Source: Lepidodermella squamata (taxonomy: Eukaryota > Gastrotricha). From it: a stretch of DNA of 64,000 bases. The notes below the pieces were generated by a model that was given only the letters and a program-made list of their open reading frames with translations, was not told the origin of the DNA and searched no databases. Of the stretch, positions 36,301 through 47,700 are shown piece by piece. Both the position numbers and the translations under genes were made by a program. Every line of letters starts with the position of its first letter. Positions within the stretch are counted from its first letter, which is position 1. The stretch is from assembly GCA_047495785.1 (NCBI GenBank), contig JBLDXI010000004.1, positions 930,001 through 994,000 on the forward strand. Direction: 5' to 3'.

Positions 36301-39300
36301 ATGGAAAATCTTAAAAAATCTAAAAAATTCCCAGCGAAATGAAATTAATCATGAACGACATTCTGGGAATAAATTTGCAGATCATCGATTCTATAGAATC
36401 ATAGATTCTATAGATTCATGTATACATGAATTTAATCGAGGCGATATGGCCTTAAAATTTCACAATAAATGTACGAGAGCGATCAATCGCGGCTCAATAA
36501 ATTATGGCAAAAATCATCAAAAGTCGACCCGCAAATTGAAATAAAAACTAGATAACTGCTTCAAATGCGCGAGTGAAACACTGTTGCGTAATAGAATTAA
36601 GACAGTGCATTGTTGATCAACGCAAAAATGAGGTCGATCGGCATTTGTCAATTTTTCATCCTGCTTTTCACTTGTTTAACTCATCCTTAATAAAAAAAGT
36701 CGTGTATTTAATTAACCTTAAGCACTTATTGATATTCAATCTTTCGATTTCCTGTCGCAATCTACCTAGATGAAACTGAAACATCGACAAGATGCTCATA
36801 TCGCCCAGGTAAAATTCACTTTTTTAGCAATCTCAAAATGAATTTTTTTAATTTTCCAGTCCAGATTTAGGTGATTAAAATTCGCCTGGAAATTCGCATG
36901 AGGTTAAGCCGATCATGCAGTTCTATACCGATCTGATTCCCGGGTAAAAGTGTTTTTTTCAGAATTTTCCATTAATTTCTCTCAATCGAAATCTGTTCTT
37001 GTAGGACCTGGAAAACTCTGATTTCCGGCTAGGGCCTTTACCGGGTGATCCAATGCCGACCGGCATTGAACAATGCGATTATTAGTACCCTTTTCAACCT
37101 ACCTATTGGACTATTAGCGGTTTGTTTTTTTCCAAAATTGAGGTTTTCACGCGATAGTGTCAATTATTTTATTCAAATTTTAGTTCAGACATTTTCAGTG
37201 AAATAAATTACCGTAGTTACCGAAATATAAGCCCCCACTCGTTTAGATGCCTGTCTCGATTAGAAGCCTAGGTAAATTGAAATTCGTCGATGCATAGTCC
37301 TATCTCGAATAGTAGCCTAGGCTACTACCGCACGTGTGCTCTGCTGCGCTGAACGGTATTTAAAAACGAAAAATGCGTGAAGATATGTAACAATCTGCTG
37401 TTTATGATGATTTTAGTGAAAGCTTTCCTTATTAGTCTTGATTTCCAGCTATTAGACGACCTAGCTAATAACTAATAATGAATACTTTGATGAGTTTTTA
37501 GATTGAAAGACGGAAAGTAACGTCAGGTCTCCGTTGCATAAGCCTATCTCAAATAGAAGCCTAGTCTTGAATAGAAGCCTACTTTTCCCCATTTTTCGAG
37601 GTATCATTTTTGTATAAGCCCGGTATCTAATTTATTCGCTGTAGATTCTGGTCGATTTACCACAAACCAATGCCTTGCAATCAATCGTTTACCGAACTCA
37701 GCGCTCTGATTTCCGATTTACGATAGTCGGCCAACAATTCGAGGTTCGTGGGTTCGATTTCCACATAGCTCATGATTCTCATTCTGGTTTGCCTGCTATA
37801 AAATGAGTGAAAGGGCGCCGAAATTTGAAAGAATTTGAATTAATTTTCACTTGAAAAACAATAATTTCTGATTTTTCAATTTTCCAATCAATTTTTTTAT
37901 AGGTATTTCAAAAAATCGGAAGAAAATTATCCCAAGGAGAATTTTATTAATTATTTTTATTTTAAAAATCAATTTTTTCAATAATTAACCTGCTGCATAT
38001 TATTCTCAAATTTTATTAAAAATCGTTTCTTGTTTTTGTATTAAAAATCTATTTCGAAAATTTACTGAATTTTTTTCTCATGCAGATGATGTCCGTTACT
38101 GGGTATGCGGTTGGATGCGAGAATTGGCGTGTGGCAGTGACGATGCTGATCACTTCTTCTGGTGGTGGCTATCCATTAATCATGAACATTTTTTTTATTT
38201 ATTCTCATGATTTATTTTGATCTCGTGATATTTCAATAATGCATGATTAATTTCAAATTTCTGATTCTGAGCAATAAAAATGAATTCGAAATCTGATGTT
38301 GAGTTCTTGTACCAAAAACGGGGTAAAAGAGTGGGAAAAAGAGCTGGAGGACCAATGTAAGGCCAAATAAAAGCTGAATTTTCACCCCATGCATGACCAC
38401 TGACAGCCACTTGGTTGGCCATGGCATGGCCATTTTGCCTGGTAATTTTGGCCCACCGTTGCCCATTCCAAGTTGGCCATGGATGGACCATCATGCGGCC
38501 ACGAATTTTGGGGCCACCTGGACCCAAATATGAGTGATATCATTTTGGCCCACCGTGGAGTAGTTTTTTCCGACAGGGGATCACTACGTTCTCTATGTCG
38601 ACCGGGAATTAGGGAGTCCCAAACAGGGAGTTTTGTTATTTTATTTATTCAATTTATTTCTTTAATCAGGGACCTTCTTGATTCGATCATAGCCAATCAT
38701 TGTCCCGTATTTCGTGTTCTATTCCAATATTTCAATTTCCCTTAAATGAAGAAGATATTTTTGCCTCCAACTATTTCTATCGGTTTATAAAATTTGCTAA
38801 AAATCGGATATATTTCGCAATTCAGTATCGCTAATACGCTGGATACGGGGGGTAACAGCGCATTTTGGAAAAAATCCAAAGATTCATCGTGTCGTTTTTC
38901 TGCGGAATTGAATTGAAATCGAAAGCTGATGAATCGCAAATCCACGTTTTGCGGTGGATCTTTGATGAACCATTTGGACTACACAGAAACTTTGAAGACT
39001 GCTAACCAGTAGACGAGCCAATGTTGAAAGGGTTAATCATGGATCCACCGTAAAACGTGGATTCTTCAGCTTTCGATTTACCTCCCAGGACAGTCGCTTT
39101 GTCCAATTTTGAACAGTCCGACGTCATTTTCAAGTCTTGCATGACATTGATTGAGGTTTTATGTTTTCGTGTTTTTCAGTCGCGGTTCCTGTGAGCGAAA
39201 AGCCGCACATCCGCTGTTTCGACTCGACAACTGGCAAATTCAACGGCTGCCGGCCACAAAGCACTGGCTGCTTGGCTAGCAATGAAACTCAGCAATATTC

Positions 39301-40556
39301 GACTAATGTGTTCATCAACTATCAAAGCTGCCTGCTCGGGGTAAGTCTCTTCTAATTTACTTGCAGTTGATGTCTAATTGTTTATTTGAACAGAACGCGG
39401 TTTCATGCAAAGATTCGTCTAACCGAAGTTCATGCTACGCCGCCTGCCCTCGAGACCTATCACAGGTGAAACTTTGAAAACTCACGAATAAATTTTTCTA
39501 TAGGCATGATTCTAAAACAGGTTAAGCTCTTCTCGGACTCGCAATCTTTCCAGCTGAACCACGCCAAGTGCATCAATGAGATAACGCCCAAGGTGAGTTC
39601 ACGTTAACTCGAAATCACGAATGTCGCTAGCTAGTCGCAAGTTCAACTGAAATTACATCTTATGGCATATGGCCTAGTTTGAGCTTGTGGTTTGATGTTA
39701 TAGCAAAAAGGCAATCAGTGTAGCTGCATCGGCTTCAATCGGACAATCGATGCAAGAAGAGCCGTGTTCCATGCTTAACGTGAATGTTCATATAGCTTTT
39801 AAATGTTCAATTCTCAGATCTGCAAAAAGAATGGGATAGTCTCCTAGGACATTTCAATATTTTCAATTTTTTAGAAGTTATTTATTTTTTGATTAATTGA
39901 AAATCAACAACAACAAAATATATGATTCATTTTGTGGGTCTAACGGGAGGGAAAGTGGGGCGTGGCGTGAGGGGCGTCACCTGGCTTTATTATTATCACT
40001 TTAAAAAAAATCAAGAGAACATAAAACGTTCCTTACTGTCCCATGTAAATTTTAGCCGGCTGGGTATTTCCGCTGCGTCGACAACAGCGATGGAACAGTT
40101 CACTGCGTCGCGGCGTCGGCAGGCTGCAATGCGGCAACTCAGCTTCGAATTCCGGCTACTGTGGTCTATCCGGACGAGATCACTTGCAAGAATGTGACTA
40201 AGAAGTTCACGGTGGTGGCTTATACGGGTAACAGAACTGACAGCGCGGCGAAATGCCCCGAAATCAAGGCTACGTTGGCGACGATTCGGTCTGACGCTGA
40301 GCTTGCTGCTGCTAAACAAGCGCTGACGGCGGCGGGGGCTGGTCAAGCTTGGATCGCTCTCAATCAGGAAAACAGCAAATTAAGTTGGGATGATGGCTCC
40401 AGTTTCACTCAAGCCAGCCAGTGGGTTGGTGGTGTTGGCAAATGTGGTTTCATCTCATATTTCTACGCCGCCTATGGTGCTGTCAAAGTCGATGGTTATT
40501 ACTATACGGTAAATAGTTGTAGTATCGGATTACCCGTCTTATGCGAGTCGTTTTAG
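33344..40556 (+). CDS. Intact cysteine-module/C-type-lectin-like secreted protein, 438 residues, ten exons
   Basis: Exons: 33344-33508, 33573-33614, 33663-33749, 33842-33925, 33984-34064, 34127-34178, 39180-39340, 39394-39465, 39521-39592 and 40056-40556. All borders are GT-AG, exon lengths equal those of the intact gene at 5572-7903 except in exons 1 and 10, and the frame is open throughout. The signal peptide is LAMLLALMLSSSDVALG. Six four-cysteine modules follow (for example RCFDSTTGKFNGCRPQSTGC in module 4). The last exon has LATIRSDAELAAAKQAL, AWIALNQENSKLSWDDGSSF and the closing VLCESF. Classical sugar-binding triplets are absent. Intron 6 is 5 kb because a hAT-like element sits in it, yet splice sites are untouched. 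The upstream region lacks the conserved block of the other copies. Probably secreted; function unknown. Confidence 0.9.
34610..38597. mobile_element. hAT-like DNA transposon, 4.0 kb, 8-bp target duplication
   Basis: Starts CATAGAGAACGTAGTGAC and ends with the inverse (TCACTACGTTCTCTATG). Both sides carry TCGACCGG (34602-34609 and 38598-38605). The unoccupied site is visible in the paralogous intron at about 21195-21215. An 8-bp duplication and CA-start termini fit hAT; P or Merlin elements are less likely. Just inside both ends are many imperfect palindromes of TTGGTCATGCATGGCCAA type, at 34680-35160 and 38390-38500. I see no transposase frame, so it is non-autonomous or decayed. The stretch 37230-37590 repeats AATAGAAGCCTAG several times. 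Confidence 0.8.
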
Positions 40557-42591
40557 TGATACAATTTTCTTCTGAAGCACGCCTTGTGACTTGTGAGATT
40601 GTCGTAAGAAGCCGAAGTAAAATAATACTTTTCGGGGAAATTATATTCTTTTGACACGTGACAAGTTGATTGATTTTCATCAATGGCCAAGATCGACGGG
40701 CTCCGAAAAATTTAAACCAGAAACTATTAAAACTATTAAATAGCATACAATTCGCGAATATTTATGTGGAGGTCGCAGATTCACGTGAATGAGGACGCAA
40801 ACAAAAATGCTGAAACGCGAAGTTTGGCAATTTTCGACATAGACTGAATCCGATCCCGTTCGATCATGCAAGATCCTGAAATTGAGATGAAAAATTAATA
40901 TCTCTCAGCGGAACCAAAGCCGTAACATGCCAAGAGTCATTTGTTGAATAATTTACGAATTTCAAGCTAGGAAGGAGTTCTGAAATTCCTACCTAATATT
41001 CTTAACAATCTTGAATTTCCCGAAATAATATATTATTTATGGCTCATTTCGGTCTTTAAATTATTTAATTTTTTTCAATTATATTCCATATAAATATTAT
41101 TTTTATAATAAAATGCAGAGGAATCCCCTGAAACTTAATGTGTATCACGCGTAATTGCATCCAATAAATCTATCACCGATTATCGTTTTGAAAAATCGAA
41201 AATCGGTCTCAGGAAAGCAGCATCACAGGCCGCCTTCCAAGCTTTATATTTCTTTCTATGTAGATTTTGTTATCTTATAGCGGAACCAAATTTACGGTGA
41301 GCGGAACCTAATTTGCTGTAGCGGAACCTATCAAAATTCATTTTTTGAATATTTCTACGAAATTTAGGCTAAGGATGAATTTTGAACTGAACACTTCGTC
41401 TTATTGAGAATGTTGCCCTGAATTCACTGGTGAATTTTCTAGAATTATTGTGACCAATCTTGACCTGCAAGAAATGTCAAAAAACCTATTTCAGGCTACT
41501 ACAAAATTCCAAAATTTGGCTCCGCTGACAGGAGGACCCTTGTTATATCGAAAATATCGACAATATTATCTCTACACTTGGTCATAGCCAATTTTTAAAT
41601 GCTGAAAAATTGTACGTGAAACGTGAATTACTCTCTTTGACGAGTTGGCAGGCGATTTTATTGCTTCGAAGATGCCCACGTTTTAATTGATAACTAACAG
41701 AGATAACATGGTAATAAATCGATTTGGGTCACGCCAACGCAGACGGTGTGACCTGATTTATATTACAAGCCTTATATTCGATGTTGTGCGTGCGTTTTAT
41801 TACCAAAACATCACCACATATTATTACTATTATTGTTATCTTACTTGAGAATCGCGTTTTAATGTGGGGCATATTCAAATATTTTTATTATTTTTATACA
41901 GAATTTGATTTTTTGAAAAATTTTAAATGTCGCTTGTTACTCTGCTGGTCAAGGTGCAAATTTTGATAGAATTTTTCCGTAAAATTTGTGAATTTATTTT
42001 AAATCACAGCAACTATTGGATTGCATGACCAGGGCTGATTTGCAGACTCTGTTGACGAATCACTTCAATTATTCGGCGACAAACCTCGCGCCGAAAAAGA
42101 AGAGCGAACTGCGCGCAGTGTCGAAGATGGACTTTTCGATGAGACGGGGATAGCGAGTTCATCTAAAAAAAATTGCGCTCGCGTGCTGCGCACGCTCGCA
42201 TTAATGTCTCACAAGCTGTTACATCCTTTTATTCAAACGAAAATATCGTTCACATTTTCAACTCTCGTCATTGATTCTGTTCTTCGATTAATTTTTATCG
42301 AAAACTTTTGATTTAATACTAAAAATCAATTTCATATCAACAAAAAATAACACGCGATTTGCTTTATTTCATTCATTTCATTTATTTTTTTTACTCTCTT
42401 GGAAAAGTATTTGAAACTTCACTCTATTTTCCATTAAATTATTTTCATTTTCTGCAAAAAGAGCACTTAAAAGTCATTCAGAGCAGGAAGACTAAACTTG
42501 ACGGGGCTTGACGAGCAGTGTGTAATAGGGACAGCCAGGGACAGGTCAGGCACAGGTGACGACCTCCAAACATTCCGCTACAGCAACTACA
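40557..42591. other. Intergenic stretch, one miniature repeat
   Basis: The first part (40560-40790) is homologous to 22615-22770 downstream of the paralog at 16074, including CAATGGCCAAGATCGACGG, so that duplication extends past the stop. A short inverted-repeat element lies at 41279-41526. No other feature is recognised. Confidence 0.5.
41279..41526. repeat. Miniature inverted-repeat element
   Basis: Left end AGCGGAACCAAATTT, right end its inverse with one difference (AAATTTGGCTCCGCT), with GCGGAACCTAATTTGC repeats inside. Related sequence occurs inverted at 2050-2290, and a short similar motif at about 48830-48865. Target duplication not clear. Confidence 0.55.
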
Positions 42592-42731
42592 CCAATCACA
42601 GGGCGCGCACATTATAGCGCACAAAAGCCGTCCAATCAGCGCGCGCGCGCATTATAGCGCGCACAAATCGTCCAATCAGCGCGCGCGCGCATTATAGCGC
42701 ACGCAAACTGGCCAATCAGCGAGCGAGCGCA
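42592..42731 (+). promoter_or_regulatory. CCAAT-box tandem array, exact 40-bp period
   Basis: CCAATCA occurs at 42592, 42632, 42672 and 42712, exactly 40 bp apart, inside a GC-rich tandem repeat with GCGCGCGCGCATTATAGCGC between boxes. CCAAT boxes of this form are NF-Y sites in animal promoters. The array ends about 100 bp before the gene whose exons begin near 42836, so it is probably its promoter. Confidence 0.6.
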
Positions 42732-42835
42732 ATGAATTCCAGCTGAGACCGGGATGCCATCCACCCCTGCCAGGGACGACCGGGCCGCGAGGTAGGGATG
42801 ATCCCTGGCATCCCCCCCGGCATCTTCGACACTGA

Positions 42836-43771
42836 CTGCGCGACTGCGTCGACCGCGCCATATCCGACCTGGAAAGCGGCTATGAAAACGAACAGCTGTT
42901 GAATAGCATCGTCGAAATTGGCAGGTAACATTCTTTTTTCTCGGAAAAATTCTGTAAAAAACGGTAACATTTCCAGGTACAAAAATATTGCCAAAGAAAT
43001 GTGAGTTTTCGCGATCAATAATATTTTTGCAATTTTAATTTTCATGATTAATTTTAGGAAGACAACCGCGGCAACTTCCGGTGAGCCAGTTTATAAGGGG
43101 CCTGTTACTATTCGGAAGCGGAAATCGGTAACTTTAAAAAAATTTATTAAAATAGTTTTCGAATTTTTCAGAATTTTTTTATTTTATTTTTATTTTCTTC
43201 CTATTTTCGCAGATTTTTTTGCCAAGTGACGAAGGGACGAATAGTAATTCAGATGAGCTTGTTACTTCGGAGTGCTCCTCGTCATCCTTAAACTCGCCGG
43301 CATTTCATTCAAATTATCGATTTCGAGAACGCCAAAGTTCGAAGAAAATCGCTAGAAAATCGCGATATTTCCTCCGCGAAACAATCACAACACCGGCTAA
43401 TCGGTTCTTCTTCACTCCTTCCGAAGGCGTAAGTTGGAAAATATTCGATTCCCAGATTCGATGCAATCAAATAATTGTTACCTGTCAAAAAAATTCATTA
43501 TTCTAATTTCTGTGTACCCGATTTTTTTTAACTTAGGATAAGACTTGAAAAAAACATTAATAATTTCAATCTGAAAAATTATCCTGCTCTAAATTCAGGT
43601 TTTTGCTAAGAAAAATTCGATCAATTTGAAAATTCAAATTTTTTTGTCATTTTGAAATTTATTTTTATATAGACGATCGGATCAGTTTTCGATAGTACTA
43701 CGGTGTTCGACCAAAGCAGCGGCGATGTGTACCTGCCATCAATCGATGTTGAATCCACGTCAACTTATTAA
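42836..43771 (+). CDS. Five-exon gene of unknown function, 5' end unresolved
   Basis: Exons: about 42836-42924, 42977-43000, 43058-43127, 43213-43428 and 43673-43771, joined by GT-AG introns with matching phases. The product reads ...DRAISDLESGYENEQLLNSI, then a 24-base exon (YKNIAKEM), a basic stretch (TIRKRKS), a serine-rich acidic region (SDELVTSECSSSSLNS), a basic segment (SSKKIARKSRYFL) and ends DVESTSTY. No known domain is recognised; it looks like an intracellular, partly disordered protein. The open frame is stopped by TGA at 42833-42835 and no ATG lies after it in exon 1, so either an upstream exon, a non-AUG start or a sequence error is involved. An AATAAA signal follows at about 43868. 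Confidence 0.6.
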
Positions 43772-44294
43772 ACTTTCAAGACTCTTTTTTTCGTTCGATT
43801 TATTTCAATAACGAAAATGTAGCAGCAATTTATCTGATAGCTTTAAACAATTTATTAACGACTCTGAAATAAAACACCTTTAAACTGGCATTTCGATGTA
43901 AAAAAATGTTGCTCTTTCAATCTTGTCAATTGCTTTCTACTTGAAATATCCGGTTACAAGGCAGGCAGCTGCTTTCAATGTAGCTAATCGGCTATTAGCT
44001 ATTCAAAATTCGGAAAAATTTCAGAAATCTTTGAAAATTGATTATCCCCGAAATTGTGAAAGGTCAATCATTAAACTGACATTTTTAAAGGTTTTATCCA
44101 ATGTTCCCATTATTTTTCAAAAAAAATTCGAATTTCAATTTTTTCGTAATTTATATGAATTTTTATGAAACCTTGAATGTTATTAGAAAAAATATTTCTT
44201 TGATCACCCTTTATTTGATTTTTTTAAATAATTTTCGAGATTTTTCTAGGACTGTTTAATATCACTTTTTCAAAATCCCAATTCTAATTTTCAG

Positions 44295-44581
44295 GTTCAA
44301 TACGGCTAAAATTACTGAGAGAGGCCTTTGATAGTTATTTTTCGCAAAATGGAACCGCGATTGGCATTGACTCGAAAATCATCGAACAACAGCAGCAGGG
44401 TGTCTACAAGTTGGCTGCTTTACCGCGATTGGCTCGGCTGATCAAGCGGTTCGATCGAGCGGAACGGCACAGTCGATACGTGGCGTGCCTTAAGCGGTAC
44501 GGCCTCAATAAAACGGCTAGGTTAACGCTGTTACTCGTTCAGAGATGCAGCCGCGAAGCGGCAAATCGAATTTTCGAATGA
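44295..44581 (+). CDS. Terminal exon of an unrecognised gene
   Basis: After a TTTTCAG acceptor the frame runs 95 codons to TGA: SIRLKLLREAFDSYFSQ, then KIIEQQQQGVYKLAALP, LIKRFDRAERHSRY and REAANRIFE. Coding character is suggested by GC-rich third positions against AT-rich surroundings. The exon starts with two bases that complete a split codon, so an upstream exon must exist; a candidate frame at 43923-44040 (FYLKYPVTRQAAAFNVANRL) could supply it, but I cannot place its donor. AATAAA lies about 30 bp after the stop. Family unknown. Confidence 0.5.
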
Positions 44582-44794
44582 TTTTATCATTTTCAATATT
44601 TTTCGAGATGAATAAAAAATGATGCGTTATTCCCAGAATGTTTTGAATTGTTACTTTTTCCCACGAGCGGTAATCAGTCGCGTGCTGTCAACGTGGCGCG
44701 GCCAGGAAAAATAATTTTCATGAATCAAAATAATTTTTTTCGGATTTTATTGAGTGGTATTTTTCAATTTATTTTGTTCAATTTTTTTTTTAGA

Positions 44795-47700
44795 ATGATT
44801 AGAGTAGCCGTGATAATTTGTGCGGTATTTATTACTGGCTCGTATGCTCCGCCTCCCACTCCGCTATTCGTAATTTCGCTTTTCTAATTTAATTAAGTTT
44901 TATTTTCAATTATTCCAGGATGCTCCAACTAAAGCTGTTTTGAAACAAATCAATGATCACCTGAGTGATGCTCATGGTTTGGCTAAGGTGAGTCGAAATC
45001 ATTGAATTTCAAAAAAATCTTGAAATTTTGAAAATTTTAAAAATTCCATATAATTTCAAAAAAATTCGTAAAAATTAAAAAAAAAGTTAACAAATTTCAA
45101 CAATGGCATTTTCATGTAATTTTCAATTTTCAAAATAGTAGACGTAAATCGGTTTAAATGGGAATTTAAGGGAATTTAAGGGAATTTATAGAGAATTTAA
45201 TAGAACAAAATTCATAAAAATCATAAAAATTCAATAAGGCTTGAAATCATAATATTTTCAATTTTCATGCCATCAAAATTGTCGTTCTACTTCAAGTTGA
45301 CGAATAACTTTCACCTCTGTTTTTCGATTGCAGAATGCTGATTTTGCGTCGACGCAAGTTATCGATTTTACCGCCAATCAAATGGTGCCGATTTTCAGCC
45401 AGCAACAAGCCGCCATGATTTACAACTACCTGCTGAACCCGAACGGTTTCACGACCCCGGCCGACAGTGTGGTCCAAAAATGGGACAGTCCCATCTTCTA
45501 CAAATTAGACGCTAGTGTACCAGGTAATACAATGAAAATTCGCTCAAAAATTGCATGAACAATTAATTTTCATTTTGAAATATTTGAAATTAAATTTTTG
45601 AAATTTTATCCGATTTAAATTTGTATTTTTCTTTAATATAGCCAGCCCGGACGGTGCTAAAATTGCCAATATTCTGACTGCTTTCGCTGATGCGACGGGT
45701 GTTGCGTTTCAAGAATGGCAAGGGGCGCCCAGCGGTAACGGCATCATCATCGAAAAATCAGACAGGTATGTATAAGCTTGTTTCGCGCGGTTTTAAAGAA
45801 TATTCAAGCGTGAATTTTTGCTGCCAGTGATTACGCGTTTTACGGCAAAATAGCGACCGCCGAGCCGCAGAAAATCTCCTACAGCGACGTGAAAAATTTC
45901 CTACTCGGCCTTCTCATCACTTTCGGCTTCGTGAGTTTCGAAAAATGTTTACAACATTTTTTTGAATATTTTTGAAATTTTAGAAAAATTCGACATAAAA
46001 TAGGATATTATTGAATTTTGCCATTTGACATTCGGATAAAATATCGGGAAAAATGTGGTACAAACGGGTAAAAAACCGAAAATTACCGAGCCGGGTACCA
46101 TCAAATTCCTTTAAGTTAATGATAAGAGCTTCTCTTATCAAAGCCTAAGACATATTTTTATTCGATATAATTTCAGAAATATGTTTCAAAATCTCGAATT
46201 TGAATTTTCAAATTTAATTTTTTTGCGAAATTTGTCTCGCTAATAAATTTTCGAATTTATTTTTTATACAGCCTCCTGAACATACCCGAATCGATCGTGA
46301 TTACTCAATCACCGTTAACTGGGCCGCCATTGCCTGGTGAGTAATTGAAAATTTTCATCTCATTTTAATTTTGAATTTAATTTTCTAAATTTTTCAGGGA
46401 TTATCGTTTTTTATTCGCAAATATTCCGTGGCACGATACGCGAGCTTCGGTGCCGTTTGATTTTGCCTCGGCGTCGCTGTTCAACCCGCATTCGTTTTCG
46501 AACGACATTTTCCTGCGCGCTTTTCTGCCGAAAGATCTGCGCGATCTGGCGACAATTGCCTCGAACAAATATGAACTGTCGCTCGAGGACAAGAAACGGC
46601 TGTACATCCTGCAATGGGGTGAGTAAACCAAACTAGTAGAAGTGATATTATTCGAAAAATTTAAGACTTGGTTATTCCAAGTTCAGAATTTCTATAATTC
46701 TCCGAAAAACCGGAATACTTTCGTGAATTATATGCTTACATTTTTGAGTAATTGAAAAAAATTCCACAGAGAAAAGCGAATTGTTCAGCGAATTTTTTCA
46801 CCTTGGAAATTGGTCGAATTTTATAGCGGAAAATCAATTTATTTATCAGCTGAATCTAAACTTTTTTTTCTAATTTTACATTGCTCAAAATTTAAAAAAA
46901 AATAATGTAATATAAAAAAAGAGGAAAGTAAAGTTCCAAATTTTGATAAATGTGAGCGGCTTTTTCCATTAATTTTGTTAATGCAAAATCCAGACCAAAA
47001 TCAGAAGATGAAGGAAAAATTTTCAGGTGAAACCCAAATTAACCTTGGTCTCATTAAAATTAGAGGTTCCCGAGAAATTTGTGGGATGTTCTTCTGATCT
47101 TGAAATTTCCATGGAAACGTTTTATGCCTTTTTCTGATTTCACCAATGTTTTCGAAAAAAATTCTGTGAAAACTCGGGAAAACCCGATGGTAAATGGATT
47201 GGTATTTTTTGGTTTGTTCCCAATTTTTTCATATCAACAGCCGCTTTTACACGAGAGCGTAAGTATGAAGTGTAATTAATATGTGCATCAATAATAAAGA
47301 CAGAAAATTGAGATTTTATGCAGGTGAGAGAAATTTCGAATTTTTTATGGGTCTAAATAAGTGCACCACCTAAAATGAGGTTCCAGCACTAAATTTGAGA
47401 GTGCGTTTACCTAATTTGCAAACAGCTCGCACTAAATCATTTGGGCACCTAAATATGAGTTCCAGCACTAAATATCAGCATTCAGTGCCTATTACTGTAT
47501 TGTTAATCCCAGGCGAGTCTCTCAGGCAATCTCAACCACGCGCCCTCAGACAATGAATGACAAGTTTTTCACTGTATTCCGTATTACCGGCAGCTCAAGC
47601 CACTTTTATAGTGCTGAAGGTAGGCATGGGTTTACGGTTCCGAGAAAAGTTTAGGAGTTAGGATTAGGATATGATGCACCCGCGATTTTAGGCTCGCTTG

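Noticed and set aside
37690-37785. tRNA-like B box (GGGTTCGATTTCC)
   Set aside because: No matching A box or foldable cloverleaf upstream, and it lies inside the hAT-like element; probably chance or an old SINE trace.
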